A DNA stretch of 64,000 nucleotides from Perca fluviatilis. Lineage: Eukaryota > Chordata > Actinopteri > Perciformes > Percidae. Of the stretch, positions 1 through 11,800 are shown piece after piece. The stretch lies in contig NC_053114.1 of assembly GCF_010015445.1 (NCBI RefSeq), forward strand, positions 22,392,724 to 22,456,723, written 5' to 3'. The translations under genes were made by a program, and so were the position numbers. Position 1 is the first letter of the stretch, and the number at the start of each line of letters is the position of its first letter. The notes beneath the pieces were generated by a model that saw only the letters and a program-made list of their open reading frames with translations, was not told where the DNA came from and did not search any database.

Positions 1-624
1 TCTTGATTTCACAACAACGTAAAGGAAACTCTGGCTGGAAGGGACGTTGCAGTGATGAAAGAGAGTGCCAGATACCTTTTGTGAAAGCAGATTGGGATTT
101 TTGCCAGGACATGGGGGGAAAGCACCCTCATTCATACAAAGCACATGGTGTGTTGTGACATATCAGGTCCAATCATAAAAGCTTTTTTGTTGATGGTTTA
201 AAACGCTTGATTCTGGAAAATGAATTAGAATGGACAATATGTTAATCTAAACGGAATTACTGAGTGATCAATAAATTACAAAGCTATTGTTATATTCTTC
301 CTCCTTCTTAGTTCTATTCAGTGTGCTTTTTGACTGTAAGTTATTGCAAAGAGAAAAACATTTTAGGTTCTTAGGTTGTATTATAAAAAACTCTGAGAAC
401 CTGTCTGAAGTGTTCAATAGTATTTTCAGATTCTGAGTTAAAAATGTAGAAAATTAGAAATGCAGTCACAAGAAAAACAGAAATTATAGGAGAAAGATTT
501 TCCATTTAATAAAAAACTTTATGTTAAAATTGTATCTTCACAGATCTTATGGCTGTAAATCGGTTAGATTCTCTCGTCTTAGAGGTCCTGTTTTTACTGT
601 TCTTTACATGCTGTGTTTCCCCAG
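1..624. other. Intronic sequence upstream of the first visible cadherin exon
   Basis: AT-rich non-coding sequence. The exon at 625 begins in the middle of a codon, after a tttccccag acceptor, so at least one earlier exon must lie before position 1. No frame in this stretch shows cadherin motifs. The open frame running through from 549 is only intron read-through into the exon. Confidence 0.7.
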
Positions 625-837
625 GGACAGAAATCCTGACAGTGCAGGCAGCCGATAACGACGATCCCAAGACGGACAACGTGCGGATCTTCTACCGTTT
701 AGTCGGACAAATTCCAGAGAGCCCTCGTGCCCTCTTCAGAGTGGACCGTGACTCAGGGGTCATCTCCGTCCAAGCAGACAGTATGGAGGGCACAGCACCT
801 CAATACACCCTCACCATCACTGCTGAGGATGCCAAAG
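625..837 (+). CDS. cdh16: cdh16 exon: middle of an EC repeat
   Basis: Acceptor tttccccag ends at 624 and the donor is at 838-839. It encodes AADNDDP, then FRVDRDSGVIS and ITAEDAKG, the classic calcium-binding motifs of one cadherin repeat. The first two bases complete a Gly codon begun in an upstream exon outside the window; the last base begins the next Gly. Confidence 0.88.
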
Positions 838-3174
838 GTGATTTTTTTCATCGATGCTAAATACAGCTTTCCTCCCTGTTGTGATGTTTGAAATGCCATT
901 TTAACTGTGACTTTCTTCTTTAATTTGATCTACTGGTATTTCCTGTTGCTTTAGTAGGAACTTATGTTGGGAAGGAATAGAATATTAGAGATAAAGGTAT
1001 CTTTTTAGAGGTTATCTTTGTATACCTACTTTTTTTCTCCTGCTCCCTTCCATTGTGCTTATTTTGTAGACAAATAAAGACACATACTGTAGAAAGAAAC
1101 AGTTCAATCAGGAGAGACAGATTATTATAACAGATGATATGTAATATTTAAGTCTTGGTAGAAAGTCTTTGGCGCTTAGACTCTACAGGGAGATTTGTAA
1201 CTAAGGGGCATCTGCCCTGAGCAGCAGCAAGATAAATTCCCCCATGGAGTCTAGACACTGGTGGTGGCTGATGATTCTGATGGAGCTGAAGAATCTGCGA
1301 AGACTGGCTTCGATGGGCAGGCGGAGGGGCCCATTGCCATTTATGATGATTTGCATTGAAATGACAGCTGACAACAACAGAGAGGAGAACAGATTTGAAT
1401 AGCATAACAGCCGTGAACGTACTGTGCGCATGAATTTACTAAAGGCGGACAGAGAATCATATTTAAACAAGAGGCAGCAGCAGGATATTAGGCTTACATT
1501 GTAGGTGTGTCGCTGAACTATTGCATAGATGAGAGCTGATGAGACCAGCTGATGAGAGCAGCTGATAAGATCATTTGAAAGGACAGCAAGAAATAATGAG
1601 TGAGGATTGAAAGCAGATGAGTGAGAAATAAAGAAGGCCTAACTAAGCATGAAAAACTATAGTCTTTCTGACTGAACGTATGCTATAGCTTCATTAGCTG
1701 TGCTTTGGTTTTCCTGGCTCACTTCTAGGGGGAAAGCTAAATGAAGTATTCCAATGTTAACAATATGCATCTCTAAAATAGACTTTACAGGGCCAGCTTT
1801 CCAATCACCATCCGTGTTATATTACTGGTGATTGCGTGTAATACATAGCCAATCACAGTGTCCCTTAAATGTCAGTCATAATGAAGAAATAGTGGGCAAT
1901 CAGGCTGTAAGCTGGTGTAAGGACATTATGTGTAACGTGCCAATTATGAGGAGAGAGAGAAAAGAAAGCAGTGATTAAAAAAAACAAAAACAATTATAAA
2001 CTTACTATTAACTTACTACTTACTATACTAGGGAGTAACATGATGTATGGATATGTGAAACAATGCAACAATGCAGGTTTCATAATGACTGTCACAAACA
2101 AAAGTCGATGAGCTCAGTGATCTAGTGAGTCAGTAGCTTCATCGACACTACAGCGCCCAGGGGGATGCATGTATGCTCGCCTGTGGGGGGGGATAGATGA
2201 TGTTGTCTGCATGACTCAACAACGCATCAGGTTGTGATGAAAGCAAGATGAGGTACTTGCTGTTCCTTCAGCATATTTAGTGTATGTGATAGGCTGACCC
2301 TGATTTACTAACAAAAGCTGTGATGATGTCCCTGGCAGGTCTTAACAGTTCGTGCACTGTGTTTGTGACGGTGCAGGATGAGAACAACAACCCGCCAGTC
2401 TTCTCCCAACATGAGGTACGAGAGCACGTGTTCAAACAGAGACAGAAACAAAGCAACAGACTGCTCAGGACATGATAAACAATACTTTTTGGAAAAAAAC
2501 ATCACAGGTCACCATAAGTGGCTATTGGACTACGGACTGTGAATCCGCTCTGCAGATCACAGATCCAATTTTCCTGGAAGGGAACTAGATATGGCCTCTA
2601 ATCTCAGGATTATAGCGATGGCACCATGTTATTAGAGGAATTTTATTCAGTTCTTTGTACTCAAAGTGGACTGTGTTTCATCTGATAAAGCTTTCTTTGG
2701 AGAGTAGTTTCCACTCATTTGTTTATTGTCAAATCTACATCATGTCTGCACATTGAGACTCAGTGCTGTTAACGTATTAGAAATGATGGGCTTGAAAGTT
2801 ATATTTTTTATCCTTAATCATAAAGAATAGCAGCTGTGGTCAGAGTGTGTTTTTGTTAATTACAATAGATTCCAATGCTGACAGCGGAAAAAGATAAATA
2901 AATAAAAAACAGAAAATCTACAGAAGCTTCTCTGTGATGTTTTCACTGTAGAAAATAAAAAAGTAACAAATAGAAAATTATTGTACCACTCATAGCATTA
3001 TCTACTTCTTGTTTACAGCCATCTTTAAAGCCTACATGAGCTGAGTCTGCACTCCCCACAAAATGACTTTGGGTGTTTAAGATAAGCAATAGTGGGGTCC
3101 CCTGGTGGCCTAGGGTTTGAGGTGCTGACCACAGCCCAACACCCCTCGTTTGTTTCGGGCTGGGGACTATGTCG

Positions 3175-3263
<89 letters not shown>

Positions 3264-4483
3264 TTCAGTTGTTTAATGAAAGAATAACATAGACTGGGTA
3301 AACCCAGCCCGATCTGCCGGCGATTTGATTTCGCCCTGCAGCTCAGGCTGGAAACCTGTACGTTTATCTATCCTGCTTCCGTTACAATTTTGCGGGGACC
3401 AATCACAAACTGGCTTATCCACCTGGCACGCTATTGGCGGGTTTAACACAATGACAATAGAGAAGCGACCAAGCAGCTTCTTGTTTACATTCGGCCACCG
3501 AAGCTCAGCAACCCGTTGATGCCGCTGTCGCTGCTACGTCACCCGGCTCGTTGGTCTGATTGGTTGAAGGACTATCCAATTGCGTACAGAGTCATTTGAA
3601 CCCGTTGATCACGCCTCTTGTGCAGTAGAAAATTCTGAGCAGACTCCCCAGACTAATGTTCAATCTTAAAAGATTGAGCTTGGTCTGGTGATAGCCAGAC
3701 TATGAATAACATGCGCAAATATTAATTAAAAAAACATAAGCAATTGTGTTAATCCTACAATCATTTAATTACATTTTCTATTGCATCCTCATTTATGTTT
3801 TTGCAATAACAAAACATGTTTGCGAACTAACGCCAATATCTATTTTTTTTTTATCTCGTAGTGATCCAGTTGATCATTAATGCTGCAGCCACAGGACCAG
3901 CATGAAATGTGGTTTCCCTCATTTTGCAAAGCTGCTGGTGTGAAAGAAAAACGTTTTAAGGAAAGGCAGTTACAGAAAATCCCCTCACTTTTCTCCCACA
4001 CTTGCCACATAATAGAAGAGAAAAAAAGTCATGAGGGCTGGGAGTTATATAGGAGAGCCATCATGCTGTGATAATGGGGAACCAGTCTTGAGCAGTTCTC
4101 TTTGTCAGACCACAGTGACACTGTAAGGCTGCACAGACATTATGGGCTGAGAAGGAACATTTCATTTTGAGCAGGAAGAAAAGGAACTGCCTTTAAATGT
4201 AAAAGTCGGAATTGTCTGTAGATCTTTTTTTAGAGATATATATCCAGACCTATAACAGGAGACAGTATTGTTGAATACAGACTTGATGAAAGATAACACA
4301 ATATTTTAGTTTTTATACATCTGTCGTATTCCTTATGTCCTTGCTCCATTCAGACACTTGGGACACAGGATTATAACCACGTATTTCAAACATTGCAGAA
4401 TGCTCATTTTCAAGCTGTTACAAATGAATGTGCACACTTGCTTAGATAGTCGGCACTACACACACACACACACACACAAACAC

Positions 4484-4520
<37 letters not shown>

Positions 4521-5763
4521 GAGGTGGAAAATGCTCTTGAGCAGGTCACGCCTGAGAAGTGCAGCTTTTTCCATGGCAATGTTAAGGCAGCGCTATAGGG
4601 GGGGATGTGGGAGGCGAGTGGTGACAGGGCTGGGTTCAGCGGCTCTGTGGATGGGGCAGCCAGATCAGAGGGATGGCTGCTTCACTAGAGGACATCTGTG
4701 AGTGACAGATTAAACAGCTGTCCAAACACACAGAGGTGTGTGAATAAAGGTTAGCTAACACCGGGAAGGCAGGAGGGGGCTAACATATACTCACATGTCA
4801 CAGTTCTTTTCTAAACATATCAGGATCGATATTGTGGCCAAAATCCAGTATCCCTCGGTCGCTATGAGCAATAAAGTCATGTTTTATAATAAGAATGAGT
4901 AATAATTAAATACACAAATGCTCCTGAAATCTGTGAAGAAAATTGCTAATTAATTTTATTATAATTTGTTACTATACATGCACTCGTGGGTGCTTTTCTC
5001 GCAAGAGTGTCTCAAATGTAGGGTTTGTTTTGGGTATTCATATATTTCCCATTTCCTTCCTATCAGTATGGGCCCTTTCACATTCCAGAGGACGCTCCAG
5101 TGGGCACCACAGTAACAGCTGTGCTGGCAGGGGATGCAGATGTTCGAGGAGGAGACAGCTGGAAGGTGGATTACCGTTTAGAGTCTGGGAACGAGGAGGA
5201 GGTCTTTACCTTAGTGACAGACAAGCAGACCAATGAGGTCTCACTCATCCTTTCAAAGGTAAACAACACAAACCATGCTGTGACCTCTGTACACACACAT
5301 TTGTACACAACCTCATTGATTATATACCACAAAGATCAGCTAAAGATTCAAGTCCAAATGAAACTGATATGTTAATTGTTTTCTTTATCCTGTTTAGGCT
5401 ATGAGAGTACAAACACATTTTTCCTCTCAGGAGCACAAATATTAATGTCAAGGACAATTTTTGGCATGATGCCTTGTGTCTGTCTCTGTGTCTGTGCAGT
5501 CCTAAGAGATCATTCAGTAGTGTTGGATTAGCAGTGACATATAACTCAGGTCATTTGAACAAGAACATGGTTTTACATCACAATGTGTATATTTGAGGCA
5601 CTGGCAGAAAGGTTGGAAAAGAATATTCCAATATGTCAATACAAAAAAAAGAGTCCAGGTGACAATGGAATTTTTGCGCCCAATAATCTCTCCTGTCCCT
5701 GGGGCTCATCACCCTTCGCCTGCCCTGTATAATCCAGCAGGACGTTTTAGGGATGCATGAGGG

Positions 5764-5831
<68 letters not shown>

Positions 5832-8800
5832 TGCGTGCGTGTGAGCTAATGGTCTGCTCTCTGTAAGTGGGCCAGGCAGGAGACAGTCTATTATTTTCAA
5901 CCTCTCTGTGGGAGTTGACGAATGTGATTGAACTGTGAGCTGCACACGCTCCACTGAGATAAAGCAGATGTCTAAAAGCTAAAAATGGATCTCGTATTAT
6001 TTCCGATTCACACACAAGGACTTCTGTTTTTTAGAAATTATCTTACACAAATTAAATTCTCGTCTCTTTCATCAGCTGTGTCTAAAGCTCGTATTGACCT
6101 TGTGAAACGTAACTGTAACGTACTTTGTATCAAGGAATACTGTTGTTCATTTAGCTCACTTTAGTAAAAAAAAAATAAAGCTTAAATCCTTCACAAATAA
6201 AGCCCCAGTGGATTAAAATGCACTTGAGTAAATCCTTTTATTCATTGTGTTACAGTATAAGGTCATAGCCAGAAGGCAGACACATTTCATTATTAGAAAT
6301 TACACACTGTTCACAGCCCAAGTGAATAATTAGATTGTGTGAGCAGACACTAATGGCAGTTTACCGCACAGGCTAGAGGCTGCCGATTGAGGTAAATGTA
6401 TAATGAACCAGGGGAATTGAGGGGAATCTAATCAGGATGAGGAGAACAGGAAACGTTAGACATTACATCAAATATAAAACCATTTTGTTAGAGAAAAGAT
6501 TGAATGAAACATTGTTTGACATTTATATGGATTGGAGCTTTTTGTAACAGTTCAATGAATTATGTAAATGTAGTATTTCAATCATTGGTATATGTATTAT
6601 TACACAAAGATTTTGTTATATGCTTCATTTGAACTCAGACAAATGCTTTAAAGCTATTAAATGGCTTAAATCATAACAGAATAGCGGCCTGTATAACGGC
6701 TGAGCCAGCAGCACAGACCTGTGTCTTGAGAGGAGACAGGTCAGCAAAGATTCAAACAAAATAGTTGCTTGAGTTTGTGTACTTAACTGGGACTAATTGG
6801 CATGAATCTGTCCACCCAAGACATTCTCACTCCCAACTTGTCACATAGACATTCTTGGTTAGGACCCCTTGGTGTGTTTGTTGCGCTCTGGGGACCCCTT
6901 TGGCTTCATTTTGTAACGTGCAGGGTAGGGTTAGGTTTAGGCAACAAAACTACTTGGTTAGGTTTAGGAAAGAAATTTGGTTTGGGTTCAAATAAGTATG
7001 TTTATTTACGTGACATTAGTTAAGCACGTTACATAAGTTAGTTCGTACGTCAGTTAAAATCAGTCAACACTGACTTTTGGTTTCACACGGGACACAAACA
7101 GTGGTCTCCGATCTTTTCACGGACAGAAAAGCTGATGTAATGGTAGTACAGTTATTTAAAGCGGCTATGATTAGCATTAATGAATCAAATGGCTACTTGT
7201 ATGTGAAAGGGGTCACTAGTAATGACCACCTGCAGTTCCCATCAGCTTTATGGAGCTTCTTAGCCACTTCCAGTACATTGTTTTGGTTTTTGGCCCGCAA
7301 CTCTTCTGTCTTGGTTCACTTGGTACTCTAGCTGCTCAGCACCAAATGGCAGACAGACACTGTTTGCGACTAGTTGGTGAACATAGTGAAGCATTTCCCT
7401 TAGAGCTAAAAGGAGAGTGAATATTGGACTAACATTCATCAGGTGGCCGGAGACACAATTCCAAGTTAATGATGCTCCATATATGCCGGATGTGTAAATA
7501 AGCAACTGTTTGCTAACAAGTTTGCCATGTCAACTTAAAAGATATAATGTATCAGTGTTGTGTTTACAGCTTATTATCACTTTCCCCCAGTAGCCAAAAA
7601 AATGCTGTTATTGTGGGTTAGAATAAAACTGAGTTTATTCTATTTTATCATAAAAAGACCAATCAGTACCAGTTAATACTTGTCAGGAAAAAAACAATTG
7701 TTTTAGATAATAGCGGTTCACTGATTCCTGATTCAGGGTATTTCTATTTAAGGTTTATTTAGATAGGGACAGATACAAAAAACATAGATAAGCTTAAACA
7801 GTCATCTGATGTATGTATCATAGTGTTTTTAGCCAAAGCTAATGCACGACACTTGTCCCTAGTAGGGCTTTTGGTTAAAAATAAAAAATACAGATTAACA
7901 TTATTAAAAAAGATGGGTAAAAGATGAATAAATCAAAAGTGGTATCATCATGTGAAGACTTTGAGTAATATAGTTGTTTAGATGACTATAGCCTCGAGAG
8001 AGTCCATGCACATGTTCTGGTGCGCTGAGTAGTTTGATGCGTCACTTCCAGTCAACGGCAGTACTCATGCACCCGCCAAGGTCTGCGTTTCTTCTCCCTG
8101 GCAACAGAGACGCACTCATGCCTGAGCAGCATGATGTCAGCCAGCGCTGGTTTAATAATTTCTTGTTCCAGGGGCAGACAGAACACATTACAGGGTAAAA
8201 CCTGACAGCAAATACAAGCTGCAGGATTCCGAAGATTACATTCAAATAATCAATACATTCGAGATTAAGATAAAATAAGACGATCCCTTCAGTTTGATTC
8301 TTTCGCCTCTAAAATTCGTGAAATCTATAAATGTATGACAAGTATTTCTGCAAACACTATCATACATGCAGTTAATCTTTCCATACCACCACTATGAAAC
8401 TACATTTGCAATACTTCATACAAAGTCAGCAGGTCACAGTTACTGTTTTAGTGTAGTTCAATTGAATCTTATCACCTGAAATCTGCTACTGCTAATGTTG
8501 CTTCAAAAGTGGACCCAAATATAGTTAACACGTAAAAGTGCTAAAGTTTATGGATAGATTTATTTGTTTAAATGTGATTTTATTTTATTTTTTTACACTC
8601 TTTCACACTCAAAAATGTATATTGAATACACTGCAACATAATTTCATATATTTTCTAAGTTCATACAAACAGTGTATCGAGCTCATATAGGGGTATTTAT
8701 TGTCACATCCAGTAGGAGTTGCTCTCAGTGCATCATCATGGAAAATGTTTCGTGACAAAGTGAATCAATTGTCTCATCTCCCTGTGACCAGTCTCTGGCT

Positions 8801-11800
8801 CATATTGAAAATACAGCAAAACTCTGCCAGGAAATCCAGTTTCCTTAAGTGAGATAAGGGGACTGAACACAGGGGACTGTTCTGTGTCCTTCTCCTTCTG
8901 GCAAAGACGACATGCTGTTTTTCTTCAACGTGTGGGTGTTTGACTGAAAGATTGCCTCTAAAATGTAATTGAAGCAAACAAATTCAACTACTTCCCTTAT
9001 ATTTATTTCAATTGGTAATACATTAAAAAAAAAATTTTTAAAGCGTAATTTCCACTAATCTGCTTGGTTTTATGCATTGTATTGCAACAATGTCCTGGTT
9101 ACTGTGGATGTCACTGTCTAGACTTTTCACTGGGAATTATTTTCTACCAAAGATAAAGCAGAGTACCTAACCAGAAGGTATTCTCTGAAAAGCCACACCG
9201 CAATTGGGGTTTATAAATGTGTGTGTAATTTTGTGTGTGTACGTATGTTATACAGGTCTTGGATTTTGAGCGGGAGAGTGAGTACATCCTCGTGCTCAGT
9301 GCTCAGAACCCAGTGGCTCTGGTCCGTGGCCGATACGGACCTGCATCCACGGCAACAGTCTCCATCTATGTCGACGATGTGAACGAAGGTCCAATCCTGT
9401 CTCAAAGCCATTATGAGGTGACTGTCAGAGAGGGCGAGGAACCAGGACGGGTTATCGCCACCATCCGAGGTTACGACCCTGATTCTCACCCAATCAGGTG
9501 AGCCTGAACTGAGCTGATGGATGCTATAGGAATAATGATCTTCTTCCCCAGTTCTAATTCTTCTGAGTCGCATGTGTTTTTTTGCATGCAGATATTCTCT
9601 TCAAGGAGACACCAAGAAATACTTTTCAATAGGGAAGTATTCTGGTGAACTGAAGACGGTGCAGGCCTTGGACCGAGAGGAGAACAGCACATACACCATG
9701 GAGGTCATTGCAGTGGATGGGCGTAAGTTCATTTTCTATATAAATACATGTATATATATATACTTACACACATACTGTAAGTCAATGCACACACATATAC
9801 AGACAAACAGAGAGTCTTAAAGGTCCCATGACATGGTGCTCTTTGGATGCTTTTATATAGACCTTAGTGGTCCCCTAATACTGTATCTGAAGTCTCTTTC
9901 CTGAAATTTAGCCTTGGTGCAGAATTACAGCCACTAGAGCCAGTCCCACAATGAGCTTTCCTTAGGATGTGCCATTTCTGTGTCTGTAGCTTTAAATGCT
10001 ATTGAGGAGGAGAGAGGGGGGGCAAGGTGGAGGGTGGGGGTGGTGGCCTTGACCAACTGATTGTTTGCAAGCCATGATGTCTCTCTCTCATGGTTGGGCC
10101 AAGTGCTCTGGGTGGGCAAAGCAGAGAAAGGGGAGGTAACTTTGCCCCTTATGACCTCATAAGGGGGAGATTCCAGATTGGCCCATCTGAGCTTACTTTT
10201 TCTCAAAGGCGGAGCAGGATACCCAGGGCTTGGTTTACACCTATCGCCATTTCTAGCCATTTGGGGACCATAGGCAGGCTAGGGGAACTCATATTAATGT
10301 TGAAAAACCTCATAAAGTGAATTTTTCATGCCATGGGACCTTTAAGAATACCGATGCAGTAGAAGATACAAAGTTGCAGAAGAGTGAGTGCAAGAGAATA
10401 GAAAACAACCAGCAGAGAAGGTTAGGCAAGGTGAAGAATGAAAAAAAAATACAACAATTGGATTTAGGCAATGAAGCTGCAGCACCTCATCGTCACGCTC
10501 TCTTGTGTTTAGGAAACTCTTCCTTATCTGCGTCCACCCTGGTGACTGTCCATATCCTGGATGTGAACGACAACAGTCCAGTGCTGGTTGGAGACTATTC
10601 CTGGAAGTACCTGTGTACACCTCGATGGGAGGAACAAGCTCTGGTGCTGGCCTCGCGGGACAGTGATGGGCCACAGCACGGAGGACGACTCAACTTCTCC
10701 CTGCGCAGTGATGTCACAGTCCGGCGTAACTGGAAGCTAACACCTATAAATGGTGAGGCGTACGCAGATTACTTTTCTTCACCTGATGGTTTATGATTCA
10801 CGGTGAAAAGAGAAGACAGTCAAGTAAGGTCACATTGTTAGGAGCAGCCATCCTAAGGTAACTTTCTACGTTGGTTTGGTAGGTTAAACAAGCTGCGATT
10901 AATTGTAGCCAATAATCAAAGTGCACACATTTATAATAAAGGTGTTTCAATTATCATTTGGGTTTTTCGATCAGGTGTTTCAGTTATCAATTATGCTTAA
11001 GTACTTTGGTCTTGTTCTGGTTGCCAACATGGTCGTAAAGCCAGCCAGAGTGCAAAATGAATTAACAGCCCAAATCAGAATCCTAAAATCCATCACCCTT
11101 TCTACTTTAAATAATTTTATTACTTTAATATGGACAACTTTATACAGTATCCTATAGTTTGAGATGGTTTAAGATGGATATGTGTACGTTGTTTCTTCTA
11201 ATATTGTCCAAGCAAACCGTCCAAAAAAAAGTCCACTTTGGTAAGAATTAGCATGCTTTTGAATAATGTAAAGTAAGAAAGTTCATTAATTGAAGACAGG
11301 TCGTGTCATCCAGCCAAAAGACTGTGCAGTGTGACATCACTGATGAATAGATTTTTAAATACAGCCTGTTCACCACAGTGTGCTAAATGCTTTGAGTTAC
11401 TTTGACTTATATGAATTAAAATAGGTGATACGCCAGAAAGAAAAGAAAGATCGTCAAGGAAACCTGGCCCTGAAGATGTGCAAATTGCCCTGTTCTATTT
11501 TCTTCCTGCATAATTTTGTCAGTCCTATCTGGGAAATGAGGTATAATGTAATTATACTTTTTTTGCCGTTGCAAACTGCTAGTGTTGGGCTCATTTAATG
11601 CAAACTATTTATCGCAATGACGCCTGTCATTAAGCCATTCAAAAAGCTCAACCACTTCCCTCTCAGGTTTTTTTTTTATCTCCCTCTTTCACTCCCCTGT
11701 TCCTGTTGGTATTGATTGAGTCAAGCTGTAATTATATCTTCTGTGTAATTTCTTTGGCGTCATCGCTGGGTTCCTGACAGCTAATGGAGGCTAAAAGAGG

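Larger units (their letters stand above)
2416..5066. other. cdh16 intron with SINE, CT tract and hAT-type MITE
   Basis: A 2.65-kb intron between exons at 2339 and 5067. It holds a SINE fragment with an expanded CT tract (3090-3281), a TIR element with target duplication (3282-3712) and a CA/TA tract (4458-4520). The remainder has no recognisable feature. Confidence 0.7.
5259..9255. other. cdh16 intron, about 4.0 kb
   Basis: Holds a GT microsatellite (5767-5828), a dispersed repeat with an internal 27-bp near-duplication (6818-7095) and a diverged repeat (7225-7500). No exon evidence: splice phase joins directly from 5258 to 9256. Confidence 0.75.

Noticed and set aside
5578..6015. 145-codon minus-strand frame
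   Set aside because: Centred on the GT tract, no motif, inside a cdh16 intron.
10317..10796. 159-codon ORF as a separate gene
   Set aside because: Its second half is the real cdh16 exon 10513-10752; the first half is intron and MITE sequence.
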